Position numbers and translations under genes: made by a program
The notes under the pieces: model-generated
What the model saw: the letters and a program-made list of their open reading frames with translations, nothing else
Databases searched by the model: none
What the model was told of the DNA's origin: nothing
In this document: positions 1-11,467 of the stretch, piece after piece
Layout: each line of letters begins with the position of its first letter
Position numbering within the stretch: position 1 is the stretch's first letter
Assembly: GCA_964007475.1 (NCBI GenBank)
Contig: OZ023274.1
Span: 2,604,001 to 2,668,000, forward strand
Reading direction: 5' to 3'
Source of the DNA: Hybos culiciformis
Taxonomy: Eukaryota; Arthropoda; Insecta; Diptera; Hybotidae
Length of the DNA stretch: 64,000 bases

Positions 1-10
1 TCTTTTGTAG

Positions 11-169
11 AGTAAGGGACATTTTCTCGATCATCAAAGAGGACATACTGGTGAAAAACCATTCGTTTGTCGATATTGTCCAGAACGATTTCCACGAGCA
101 AATTATCGTTTAAAGCATGAAAGAAAGCATCCAGAACATAATAATGGAAGTAGAAAAAAATTAGAATAA
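11..169 (+). CDS. Last exon of a C2H2 zinc-finger protein gene (partial)
   Basis: This is the 3' terminal exon of a gene whose other exons lie left of the window. The acceptor is the AG at 9-10, which follows a T-rich stretch. Read in the frame of AGT at 11, the exon begins with the end of one finger (KGHFLDHQRGH), then the classic linker TGEKPF, then a complete C2H2 finger (C-x2-C ... H-x4-H, VCRYCPERF ... LKHERKH). It ends in a short basic tail and TAA at 167-169. An in-frame TAG at 8-10 rules out upward extension, so the exon border is firm. The product is probably a DNA-binding nuclear protein with several tandem fingers. With about one and a half fingers visible the family cannot be named. 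An AATAAA overlaps the stop (165-170). Confidence 0.85.
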   Translation, partial: SKGHFLDHQRGHTGEKPFVCRYCPERFPRANYRLKHERKHPEHNNGSRKKLE

Positions 170-170
170 A
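165..170 (+). terminator. AATAAA overlapping the stop codon
   Basis: A canonical polyadenylation hexamer starts in the last sense codon of the zinc-finger exon. In DNA this AT-rich it may be chance, but further AATAAA-like words follow, so a very short 3'UTR is possible. Confidence 0.35.
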
Positions 171-3100
171 TAAATTTCAATACTTTTTTAATTAGACTTC
201 GAACTTGTTTGTCTATAAAAAATACAAGTCATACATCATTTAGGTGGACACTTCTAAACAAGAAAAAAGTAGTAAATATTTTGATAGTACAGAAAAAATA
301 TAAAAAAATAGTAATTTAAATAAATTTATAAAGTTAATTTTTTTTATGGAATAACTATTATTTTACATTTTTGTTTTGTTTTCAATTAAAAATTATGTAG
401 ATTCAAAATTATTTAGGAAAATTTTCATTAGAGAAATAAGAATAAATACTATGATAATTTATTATTTTTTTTTTGGGCTTCATATGATGTATAGCTTAAT
501 TTTATTCTTTTTACGTTCTTTAAAATAAGAACTACTAATATATAATAACAATTGTTCTTTGACATGGTTAGGAAAATATTTTTTTCCACTATTTTTTAAT
601 TACGTAATGAAACAAGTTACATTTTTTATTGATAAAAAAAGAAAGATAAAATCTTATGAATCTACGTTTAATACTCTTATAAGAATTTAAATTAATTTTG
701 ATTTACCTGTAATAATAAAATACTAAAAATTAATAAAATGCATCACATGAAGTTATTAGAATAAAATAACTTGAAATAAAATATTTTACAATAAAATTTT
801 ATCGATCCAACTGAATATCAATGAATAAAATAATTACAAAAATTATGAAAATTTTAATTAGCAAAAAATATCAGCATAATATTTTGCAATAAATTGTAAA
901 ACATTTGATACTAACAAGTATTTATAATATTTTAAGAGTACTACTAACAACAGAAACGTAATTTTCGAAAGGGGTTAAGTTTTCAAGAACTAAATAAAGG
1001 TTTAAAAACTCAACTAGGTCGTTTTCGTTTCCCAAATTTTACTTTTGACTACGAATAAGAAACACGCATAGTTCCAAAAATTTGCTTCCTTTTAAATTTT
1101 TAATTAGATGTGATTTAGTCCTAAATTTGGATTTGCAAAACAATTGCTAATTGTTCAAAATTTTTTAATTTACTTTTATTATTATTTATAAAAAATATAA
1201 ACATAACCAATTTATTTTCTTAAGTTATGTCTTAATATAAGTTTTTTATTTTTTTATTTATTATATATTTTTTTTTTTAAATCACTTTCAAAAATATTAT
1301 CAGTTTGAACCGTGCTTGAATTTTAATTTTTTTAACTGAACTTTGTAAAACTTGTAACAACAACTTTGTTTATTTTTTTAGAGTAATTTAATATTGAAAA
1401 TTATTTTCTTGCTGAATTATGTACATAACTCCTAACTAAACATTTTCATATTTACCTTCTTTATAACTTTATAATCACATTTCATAACATAGTAATTTAT
1501 TCTATGTCTCTAGAGGAAAAAAAACAGCTTTATTTTGGCACCAACAGATGAGTTGAATGTTGATTTGATTCGAGTTGGCCAACTCATCTGTAGTGTTGTA
1601 AACAAGTCCTTCCATCTGGTTGAAGAACAAGAACTCGTTTTGTTGTTTTTTTGTATTGGTGTGGTGTAGTTATGTTGAAAGAGTTTTAAACGGGAAGTTT
1701 TTCAAATAAGCTGCTTACAACATGCCCCAAGAACAGTCTATTCTATATAAATCATGCTTACACGCGATTACCAAACCTCATTTATCTCAGATGATAGTAT
1801 TTTATTTTGGGAGTTTAATGTTCAATTTTCGAAATAACTTTCACTAATTCAAATTTTCTTGAAGACTAATGTTGTACTTTTCATAAGAAGTAAAACCATT
1901 ATCTTAAAAAAAATATATTATAGGTATTTAAAAAAAAATTATATTCAAAATAATTTACGTTTAGTTGTAAGATTATAGTTTGTATTGTACATTTGATAAA
2001 AAAAATAAGGAACTACGTTCCAAAAATTTAAATTGATAAAAAAAATTCAAAATTTCCTTTACATAATTTTGTTTTTTTAAATATTTACAATTTTATTTTT
2101 TGTTTTAAGTTAAATTTTTTTTTATATCATATATTTTGGTCGGCCGACATTATAATCGGGCAATTTGTAAACTTCGACTAACTAGGATCTTTTGATGTGC
2201 ATACTCATATAAAAGTCATCAAACTATTACTATGTCTTAATAGTTTTTTTTTTCGGAAATTAAAGAAAAACTTATTTATTCGAAATATATCAATCAGAAA
2301 TCAAAGCGAATTTTGGGAAACGATGTCCTTGCATTACTTGCGTTCTATTTTAAAGGGCTTTCTATATATTTACTAAAATTAATATGGAAGTTAGTTTTAA
2401 TCTATTGCTAATAAGCCCTTGGGGTTATTATAAATTGCTGTCAATTATAAAAATAAATAGTACGAAAATCCTATTTTCAAATTTTACTTTAACGTGAAAT
2501 TGAATGAATAAGCAAAATTTTTACTTTGAATCGTAATTCAGTCTTTAACAAAACTATTTTAATAAAATTCTTTTTACGTTGAAAAATATATTCAAACGAA
2601 GGTTATTAATCTTAATTTAGAAATGACCCCACGCTTAAAAATTAGAAAATAATTTGTCAAGGACACACGAGTATTTAACAATAAAATATTTTATTTTACT
2701 CATGAGAAAGTTTATTTTTAAAAAAATTTGTTTAGTTTTTAAAAAACGCACAAGAATTTGTTGAAATTTAATTCGTTTGAATTATACCGTAATATACATA
2801 CATCACATTTATTTGCATTATTATTATTTTCTTTATATATTAGTTGTATTGTATCTTATTAGTATCCTAATCCAATTCGGGTTTAGATTAGATTTATTGT
2901 AAACGACCTGAATTGCAAAAAAAAAATTTTAAATGCGATTATCACTCACTCATTTAAATTTTTTAGTATTATTTAATGTTTTTTTATTAAGAACAAAATT
3001 TTTAAATTATTTTTGTAATATTTATTGTGTGCAATGTAAAATCCTCCATATTTCGCTTCTTTTTTTTTTTGTAATAAGGAACTAGTCTGTAATGTATTAT

Positions 3101-3628
3101 TTTTATTAATTTTAAAATATTATATTAAAACACATTCATACATATTCTGTAAAGTATCATTACACAAAAAAAAAATTAAAATTAACTTTAAGGGTTCTAA
3201 ATTATTTTATTCAAACTGCATGTATAATTATTTTTAAGTAAATGTATGTATTTCATTATTATTACAATATTAAATATTTAGTTTTATTTTAAGTGAAAAG
3301 TATAAATCGAGAACGAAAATAAAAATAAAATAAAATAAAACACATTTTATTCAATTTTTTACATTTCAGGAAACTTGATTTAAATTCTGAGATTAAACTA
3401 CATACCTATTAATCAATGAATCTCACAATAAATGTTTTTTGAGACATGCTTGATCCAACAAGAATGCTTTTTTTTTTATTAATTCGAATATTTAGTTTTC
3501 TTAGTTATAAAATCTAGAGAGTTACTTTATATAAATAAAATATAACATAATTTTTTCAATACTCAATGGGTTCTTTGTGAAATAACTTTAGCAACATTTC
3601 ACATTTAACATATAAATTTATAAGTTTA
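170..3628. other. AT-rich intergenic region, no gene seen
   Basis: This is the space between the convergent zinc-finger gene (plus) and THAP gene (minus). No frame of useful length or composition is open on either strand. It holds poly-A and poly-T runs and one short hairpin near 1545-1590. The rest looks featureless. Confidence 0.6.
1545..1590. repeat. 11-bp inverted repeat (hairpin)
   Basis: CAGATGAGTTG at 1545-1555 is matched by its exact complement at 1580-1590, with a 24-nt spacer. The flanks are richer in G and C than the surroundings (about 1535-1640). It may be a remnant of a short foldback element. No target-site duplication was found. Confidence 0.5.
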
Positions 3629-3630
3629 TT
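3625..3630 (-). terminator. AATAAA at the THAP gene stop
   Basis: On the minus strand AATAAA overlaps the TAA stop (3629-3631). It could serve polyadenylation with almost no 3'UTR, but similar words are common here by base composition. Confidence 0.3.
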
Positions 3631-5830
3631 ATTTTAACATATCAAAACAATTTGTACAATATTCGTTAATATCTGATTCTAAAATGCAATCTTCTAAATT
3701 ATTTTTTGCATTATTACAAATTCTTATGACATCAACTTCATATAAAATTTTAGAAATTGTTTCGATCGCATTATCACACTTGGGGAAACAATTTTCTGAT
3801 CTTAATCGATCGTAAATGAAAATTTTCAAACAACCAATTTTATTAAGGAAAACACTTTTTGTTGTTGATAAAGATGTTGAATCAAAATATGTAAATACGA
3901 TAAACTCTTTATTTGGATCTCTGTGAAGTGCCCAAAGTGTGTTAGGCAATTCAACTTCAAATATTTCGTCATATAGGTAATCAAAATCCAAGTCAACCGT
4001 AATAGAAGGTTCTATAGATTTAAGGCTATTTAAAAGCGATACATCATTTTTTATGCTATTATCACTAATTTGATCTAACTGAGAATTTGTATTTATGTCT
4101 GTTTCTATTGGTTCTTTTAAAACATCGATTTCAATTTGGATTTTTTGATTTTTTTTTTGTTTTGTAAGCTGCAAAAAAAAAAGAAAAACAATTTTAGTTT
4201 ATATTGATGTATATATATATAATTTAGAAATAAAATAGTTTAAAATTAAAAATTGGAATCTTTCCTCAATTCGTTTTAGCAAATCGTTGATATATATACT
4301 ATAAATTGTATGAAAAAATGAATAAATACCTTAGGTGGAAATTCTAAATTTAGAGTTGGGACAGCATTAGCTTTTATTTTTGGTTTTCCTCTTGCCATTG
4401 TAAATAGTTTACCTAAAATAAAAATTTATAAATAAAAATAATTTTTCTTTATAAACACATCCTAAAAAAAATATTTTGATATGTAATTAATTTTAATACC
4501 TTCAATGACTGTTTCATATTTCGTTATTATGTCGTCTTTTATAAAATGTCTTTCACAAACCTAAAAGAAAAAACAGTTTTATTACTTGATTGAATAAAAT
4601 ATAATTTTACATATAATTCCATCTTTATTGAACTAAATGAAGCGCATTAAAAATAACGATTATATTTGTACAGGCAATATTTTGGAATTAATTCGAGTGT
4701 TTTCGAACTCCGGTAGAGTGTTTTTTTTTTTTTTTTCATTTTATTCTCATAATTGTGCCTAGAAATCGAATTGTGAAATTTTAACCATCTTCGAGAGTTA
4801 CATTAATCCGTTGTCTTACAAATAATCAGCCCAGACGCTTACTATGACATTCCAGATAGCATAGATAGTTTATAATGTAGCATTTATTCAAACATGCTCA
4901 CATTTCCGCAAGTGAGAATGATTGAAAATGGAATTAAGCTGAATTTTAATGATTATAAATTTAAAATTGACTGGAGTACGATAATAGTTTAACAAACCTT
5001 ATTATTTTTTTTGAATTCACGTTTTTTTGGTAAAATTTCTTTCCATTTGTCATACATGTCCTAAAAACAGAAACATGAAAAAATTTAAAATATTAATAAT
5101 TTTAAAGATGTTAAAATGATAATGATGTAACTAGGTATATTTCCTGATTAAAATTAATCTTGTTTCAGTTCAATTTACAGCAAAGTGCTCTGAATATTCA
5201 TTCCATATTTTCGCAATATCAAAATTGACAACACAATGCCTTATGTTGTTTGAAATTGACTTAAGATTTTTTGGGTGTTATGTTATGCTATTGAGCGCTA
5301 AGACATTTTTTGCAATCTGAAACTATTTTACAATGTTATGTTGTTATATATCATTAGGTATGCGTACTGTAACACCTCATAATTTGTTATCTCTGATCCA
5401 GACAATTAATTAAAAATAAATGAAGCAGTCATCCGACCGAATAGTCAATCAAAAGGAAAATAATCTAGATAAGTGGGTAGATTAACCTATTTAGAATGAA
5501 TAAAAGTACAGATCGGTAGCGTAGCATAGCAGGTAGCCTCTATCTTAACTAGGTATAGGTTTTTCGGATCTTGTTACTTTGAAAATTTTATTTAAACAGA
5601 CAGAGTTTTAGCACTATATTAAGGAATGCAGATTTCGGAAACGATATAGCTTAGGTATTTTAAAATTTATATTTCCTCCTCCTGTTGTTAACCTCTAGAA
5701 GGCATTAGGCATAGGTACCAGATTAATTAGGTAAGTTTGTTAAGTAACCAACCTTTGGAGGAAAAAACATTTGCCGCTTGGAATTATAATTTGAAATTTG
5801 ATCACATCCAGGGACAAAACAGTTTCTCAT
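3629..5830 (-). CDS. THAP-domain zinc-finger protein, 5 exons, 274 aa
   Basis: Exons on the minus strand are 5753-5830, 4998-5060, 4500-4560, 4330-4412 and 3629-4168. All four introns are GT..AG, the phases (0,0,1,0) agree, and the total is 825 nt. The protein starts MRNCFVPGC and has the C2CH zinc site of the THAP family: C4, C9, C49 and H52 (CERHF). The conserved Trp is W32, the FPP is near residues 23-25, and the closing motif is AVPTL at 84-88. THAP proteins bind DNA through this fold and act in the nucleus; some derive from P-element-type transposases. The remaining about 180 residues are acidic and unrecognised, with many Cys near the end. No transposase catalytic domain is seen, so this looks like a host gene or a truncated domesticated one. 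Its target is unknown. Confidence 0.85.
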
Positions 5831-6423
5831 TGTTTTTTAATTTAATTTTTATATATTTTTTAGTTTTTTTAATTTAAAAAAAAAATTGTTTTCTTTACTT
5901 TCTTTTGGTTTTGTTTATTTTTGTTTTTTATTTATTTTTTTATGTTTTCTCTGAGATGCCAGACTAACGGAAACAAAAAACAAATAACAAAATTTCTAGA
6001 GGCAAACCAACAATGCGACAAATTGTATCTTTGTGGTTTAGTTATACTAGACGCGACACACATGTATTTTACCCAGAGTATGTTTTCTATCGGAATAGAA
6101 TTCTTTTCCGAAGGAAAAAAAAATTTACAGAAAAGTATTTTTATTTCAAGCAGAAAAATATCATCATCTGATTTTTTCAGTTTTTATTTTTCCCTCCTTT
6201 TTTTATATTTTTCTCTTCTTCTAAACAAAAATTTCCCTAAATAATTTATAAATCCTTCATTAAAAGAAACTTTCAAAAAGAAATATATTTAGGAGAGAAA
6301 TAATATCCTTCTTTTTCCTTCAAAGAAGACTATTCTCTTTTTGATTTTTTTCCTTCTCTAAAAAAATAAAAAAAAACATGTAGTAAAGTAAACAAAAATT
6401 CAAAAAAAAAATTAAAACGGTGC

Positions 6424-6464
6424 ACACATACAACATTGACACATACAACATTGCACACATACAA
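6424..6464. repeat. 15-bp tandem repeat, about 2.7 copies
   Basis: The unit acacatacaacattg occurs at 6424-6438 and 6439-6453, followed after one extra base by a partial third copy. Confidence 0.8.
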
Positions 6465-6782
6465 TTTTTTTTCTGTATACTATGCTGCTTATAAAAGAAA
6501 AATATTTTTTCCTTCTTTTCAGAAAAAGAAGAAAAAAATATTTTTCTGATTGTTTCTTTTTTACTCTGAGAGAAAAAAATAGAACTCCTGAAAAGTATTT
6601 TTAAAAGGAAATAAATTTCAGGAGGACTATTTTTGAAAAAGATGAAAAAAATAAATCTCCGAAATTAAATTTCAGGGAAGGAAAAATAATGAAATTGAAA
6701 AATTCAGGAGGGATATTTTACATACCCTGATTTTACCAACCAACTGAACGCAATAAAAACACAATTGCAGAAAAAAAACCTT

Positions 6783-6823
6783 CTTGTCTGCAAACTGGCT
6801 TTTTCTACCTGCAAACTAGCCTT
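6783..6823. repeat. 21-bp direct dimer, copy 1
   Basis: Two units with ctgcaaact cores start at 6788 and 6809 (period 21). A closely similar dimer with the same period lies at about 10830-10866. Together they bracket the Kelch gene. Confidence 0.6.
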
Positions 6824-7401
6824 TAACAACTCAAGAGTAATTTTTATTTTTTTTGTTTATATGAAAATAAAAAGAAAACAGTTAATAGGTTAGTTCTTAG
6901 GTTATTTTTAATTAAAGGAGTTTTAATGTATAAGTGGAAATTACGTATTAGACGTCCGTAATGTTGTTGTGACCATTCACCAAATTCTTGTACACTCCAA
7001 TCTATTATCCGGGTAAGAAATCAATTGATTACTACAATCACTTTCATCAGACAAATTGAGTTTTTTCAGTCTGATTTAGGAGGTTTTTTTGTTTCAACAT
7101 TTAAGCTCAGATAAAAGTTTTCAAAAATATCATTCAAAATTTATATTGTATAATTTTTGATAATAATGAATGAAGTTTGAAGTATGATCTTTTAATTCTT
7201 TGATATTCCCAAATTACTTACCTAGTAATATGACCGTTCAATTGAAATTCTTAGTTGAGCATGACTCGTAATTTAAAATGTCGTTTGCCATTTGTGTTTT
7301 TAAGTCGAAAAAGTATGACAATTTTCATTGTACTTTATAGTTTTGCAAATACGTGCGTATTAAAAAAATGCAACTTATTATTTAGGTAGGTACCTACATA
7401 C

Positions 7402-7407
7402 TTTATT
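7402..7407 (-). terminator. Likely poly-A signal of the Kelch gene
   Basis: AATAAA on the minus strand about 55 nt past the stop codon, followed by a T/G-containing stretch. The spacing is reasonable for a short insect 3'UTR. Confidence 0.5.
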
Positions 7408-7461
7408 AAAACTTAAAAAAAAAAATTAATCTTAAGTGCGTTGTGTAGGTTCTTGTTAAAA

Positions 7462-10307
7462 TTAATCAAATCCCAATACAAAAACGTCTTCTAAATCTAA
7501 TTTTATTTCATCCGAAAATAAGGTGTTTAATTTTTTCCATGAATTCACGTTCGTGTTATATTTGTAAATATCCCATTTATTTTTTGGATTGAAAATTCCG
7601 TACATTTCTCCATTTAACTTGAAAATATCATACTCAGTCCAAGCACTAAAAAAAAATGAAGTTTTTTTTTTAATATTAATATAATATTAATCGAGACCTT
7701 AGAACAACAAGGTTCTAACTTTTTATTTACTTATTCTATTGTTTACTTATTGTTTACTTATTGTACGAGACGACATTGCAGATAGAACTTTCTTTTAGAA
7801 CAAAATTAAACCACATTTTCAAAACCGATAGAACTAGACAAAATCTGAATACAAAAATGAAAATATCATGGTTAAAAACCTATAAATACATATATATCTC
7901 ATTTTTTCTTATTTTGTCAGTTAGAACCTTGTTGTTCTAAGGTCTCGTAATATTAATATAAATTTAAATGTAATAATATTTAAAATATAATTTATTTACT
8001 CTTGGTAAAGAGGTGACGATATCTCTGTAATCCATTTAAGATTTCGAGAATCAAAAATTGTTGTTCTACCTCTTCTATTTGTACAATAAATATAATAATT
8101 GTCTAAATAAATTCCTTTAACAGATTGATCTTCAAGATAGCAATCTGGTATTGAAGAAATTTTTAACCATTCATTTAATCTTGCATCGTGTGTTTCAATA
8201 GTCTTAGAAGTATTTCCGCCAATAGCATATAAAATGTTTTCTATAAATAAAAAAATTATTTAAAAAAATGTTAGTTCCACCTAAGATCCGCTTTAGACAA
8301 AATCAGATGAGATTAAGAAACAAGGAACGACAGAATTTTGAAGAACATAAAAATATAATTTACCAGAAGATGTTAATGTAAAATTAAATTTTCCCTTTGT
8401 CATTTCCGGCCCTTTTATCCATTTTGATGTTGCTAAATCATAAAATTCTGTACTTTTTATCGAATCACCTTTCCATCCACCACAAGCATAAATTTTATTA
8501 TTAAATAAAATTGATTCATGTCTGGTTCTCGCTTCTAACATTGGATCGACCACAAAATAAGAGGTCATAACTTGGTCAGAAGTGGTTGAAAAATATGAAA
8601 AATCATTTAGAAACATTTTTTCTATATTCCCTCCAGATATATAAATTGAACCATTTAAACCACGACAATTTGAAAATTGTTCTCTACTTTTATGTGGAAA
8701 TGTGTACGTATTTTTCCATTTTTTTTGCTCTGAATCAAATTTTTCTATTCCTCGTTGATGAACAATATACATTTTTTGACTACCAATTTTAAAACGTTTT
8801 TTAAGTGGTTTCTCTTTTTCAATATTAATAGTTGTACCTCCATTACCAGCATTTAGGCTCCTCATTCTTTTAAACATATGTTTCATAATTTCAGGTAAAT
8901 AATCTTTATTATTTCGTAAAATAGTATCAGTTAACAAAGTATTTTCAATATAATTATTTGCAATGTTATCTACTTCAACAGTGTGCATAATTTTCATTAA
9001 GAAATGTTCACGTTTCTTAAAATCCATTTTAATCCAATTTAATAAATTTTCTAGAAGCTTATCCTGTTTATCGATTGATTGCAAATCTTCTTTATATTCC
9101 AAAAATTTATCAATCTACGATTAGAATTCCTAGGTATAGAATGCCAATATAATTACGAAATTTTTTGTTATTTATACTTACTTCACTAGGCGACATATCA
9201 AGAATAAAATTTTCAGTAAATTTTTCTTCAAAATCACAATATATTTCAATACATTTATCACTCAAACCCTCAGCCATATAATAAACTAAAAAATTTAATA
9301 CAATTATTAGTAGCTTTAAATAATGTAATAAAAACCGTAGTCTTTGTACTAAAAAATTACGGTATTGTGTCACAATAAAACAGAAGTTTAACATATAATT
9401 TAAGAAACTATATAGCTACCAAGCCTTTAGTTTTTTTTACTTAAAAAAGTAGGTATCTAATCCAAAGATTAAATATTGTCATTGTAAAAATTTCATTTTA
9501 AAACAATTGTAAATATTGAATTAAAAAAAAAATGGATCCGAGACTCGTGCCAGTCATTTCAACATACATAGGTAAACCATGTTCAGTAATGTATGCAAAC
9601 AGAGTTGGCTACTATTTTATTTAGGTAAGCAACAAAAGCGATAAATCATTTTGACACAACCAGCTCAATATTTCTTCTATTCTCTTCAAATTCTTACCGG
9701 CAAATTTAAATAATTCCAAGCAATTATTTTGATTAACTTCACGTTGTAATATGTTACAACAGAAATTTTTCAAATTATTAAGTTGAAATAATTGTGCCTT
9801 AATGTAAATATCTTTAACATCACCGATCAACATATCAATACTTCCAGTATAAATATATTTTAAAATAATTGCAAGATTATCTTTAGTCACGTCATCAATT
9901 AATTTTATCTTCTTTTGGTTCACTTCAGTGTTATTTGAACCTTAAAAAAAATACAAATATATGAAGGTAAATAAAATAAAAAAGAAAATCATTTGCTGAA
10001 TTGAGCCTGAACTTTGAACTCACACTTACAATTGAACATTGCCTGAAAATATGGACAACTTGAAGACAATATAAGACGATGTACTTTAAATTCATATCCA
10101 TCTGTTGATTCTAATATTAAATCTGAAAACTAAAACTCACATTATAAATCAATGTTTTAATTTAAAAAGTTTAATAAATAAAATAATAAATATAAGGTAG
10201 TTAGGTAGTATCCAGGCACTTACCTGTCCACTTTCTAATAAATTTTTAAACTCCAATTGACGGCTTTCCAATAGCTCAGAATCTTTAAAATTAATTAATG
10301 TAGACAT
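7462..10307 (-). CDS. BTB-BACK-Kelch (KLHL-like) protein, 7 exons, 568 aa
   Basis: Exons (minus) are 10224-10307, 10030-10129, 9698-9940, 9182-9285, 8364-9114, 8000-8240 and 7462-7645. All borders are GT..AG, the phases (0,1,1,0,1,2) agree throughout, and the total is 1707 nt. Residues about 29-140 form a BTB/POZ domain: FSDLILES, then the signature FKVHRLILSSSCPYF, and later LKYIYTGSID. About 141-260 is a BACK domain (NCLELFKFA; LLNWIKMDF). About 285-568 holds weak Kelch repeats, including ACGGWKGDS and YAIGGNTSK with the usual downstream Trp. Such proteins are usually substrate adaptors for Cullin-3 ubiquitin ligases: BTB binds the cullin and the Kelch propeller binds the target. The propeller looks divergent, with few Gly-Gly blades, so the target cannot be guessed. 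The ATG gives a 28-residue leader before BTB. Insects carry many lineage-specific copies, so no symbol is given. Confidence 0.88.
7692..7947. mobile_element. 256-bp MITE in the last Kelch-gene intron
   Basis: Perfect 28-bp terminal inverted repeats lie at 7692-7719 and 7920-7947 (outer end CGAGACCTTAG). They are flanked by an identical 10-bp sequence, taatattaat, at 7682-7691 and 7948-7957, a likely target-site duplication. The inside is AT-rich with no reading frame, so the element is non-autonomous. The 9-10 bp duplication would suit a Mutator-like element. The AT-rich flank makes its exact length uncertain. Confidence 0.85.
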
Positions 10308-10829
10308 TATTTTAGGTAAGCTAGTTACGTGTATAACGTAGGTTTTTATTTTGGTGATTTTCCCTTTGTGTAGTGTTGTTTGTTTGCAAATTTAGTAAAG
10401 TTGTAAAATAACTAATGAAAAGAAACTAAATTGTTTTTGTTTTTTTACTGAAATACTGACAAGTGACACTACAACTACTGACTGCACTGAATATATTTTT
10501 AATTTTTGTTTTTTTTTTTTTAATTAAATGGATGGAATTGAAATTGAATAAGTTCAAAAAAAAAATACGTAGTATATAATTTCAATTAAATTTATAACAA
10601 TAAATAATGATAAAAAACAGCAATATTCGTATGAATAGCGGTATATAAATCAATATACAACACTTGTATTTTTAGTTTTTATTTTTGTGTTTGTTGTTTA
10701 CTTTTTAAATTTTGACAAAAATTGCTATTTTTATTTTTTTTTTATCAAAAACAACAGTGCGTTCTTATCACTTGTTGAATCATAATAAAAAAAATGCATA
10801 AAAGAAGCAGAAAAGATGACAATTCTTTA

Positions 10830-10866
10830 CTGTCTGCAAACTAGTTTTTTCTGTCTGCAAAGCCTA
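10830..10866. repeat. 21-bp direct dimer, copy 2
   Basis: The word tgtctgcaaa occurs twice with a 21-base period (ctg at 10834 and 10855). The unit is closely related to the dimer at 6783-6823 and in the same orientation. Confidence 0.6.
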
Positions 10867-11244
10867 AGTAGTTTTTTTTCGGTTTAATTTTTTAAACATA
10901 AAGTAGGTTCAATAGACTTAAATTCAAACTAAGGTTACCTTTATCCGTATACACCTTGTATTTTTTTTAGTTTTTTGTTATACAAAATACATTAGGAATT
11001 TGAAATTCAGAATTTGAAATTCTTAATTTTTTTTAAGGGTGAAGCACATATCAATTAAAATAAGCATAATAAGAAGTAAGGTATGTTTCTAAAAAATTTG
11101 TCTCAGCCCGCTGGCAGTTGTCGCCACCAATATAGTAGGTACATAATCCCTTAATTTTTACCACAAAAAATAAATCGACAAGAATTATAGGAAAGGAGTG
11201 TACGATTTGAACCTATAGCGTTTTTGCACTGGTATACTTAATAT

Positions 11245-11318
11245 CGGCTCTTGCGAAAGACGTCTTTCTTTCAGCTCTCTTTCGTCTTTTGTCATATACA
11301 AAAAAATCGCAAGAGCCG
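11245..11318. repeat. 12-bp inverted repeat, hairpin-forming
   Basis: cggctcttgcga at 11245-11256 is exactly complementary to 11307-11318. Inside is a further dyad (aaagacgtcttt). The surroundings are less AT-rich than average. It may be a small foldback element. No duplication was detected at the borders. Confidence 0.6.
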
Positions 11319-11467
11319 AAAGAAAGACTTATCAAAGTACATACTTTGTCGCTTTGCAGCTTGTACGTTGTTATTTTTTGTTGTTTTTCTGCCTTAAATT
11401 AATAACTTCATCGTGGTTACACTTATTTCTGTCAAAAAATAATAACAAACAGAACATTAAATTCATA

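Larger units (their letters stand above)
5831..7461. other. Region between the THAP and Kelch genes
   Basis: This holds the upstream side of the THAP gene and the 3' side of the Kelch gene. A 107-codon plus-strand frame (5921-6244) is rich in Phe, Leu and Lys from T/A runs, has no family signature, and is not called as a gene. From about 6080 to 6720 the DNA alternates purine- and pyrimidine-rich blocks with several short dyads (CTCCTGAAA and TTTCAGGAG). There is also a small 15-bp tandem repeat (6424-6464) and a 21-bp dimer (about 6783-6823). Confidence 0.5.
10308..11467. other. Upstream region of the Kelch gene
   Basis: This is AT-rich DNA with no gene. It contains the second 21-bp dimer (about 10830-10866) and a 12-bp inverted repeat (11245-11318). 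The proximal promoter of the minus-strand Kelch gene should lie in 10310-10520, but no clear TATA or initiator was picked out. Confidence 0.45.

Noticed and set aside
5512..5560. tRNA-like look of a mixed-composition stretch
   Set aside because: No acceptor stem or T-loop consensus could be placed.
5921..6244. 107-codon plus-strand frame
   Set aside because: Both ends are Phe/Lys/Leu runs from T and A tracts. It has no splice or family support and lies in a purine/pyrimidine block region.
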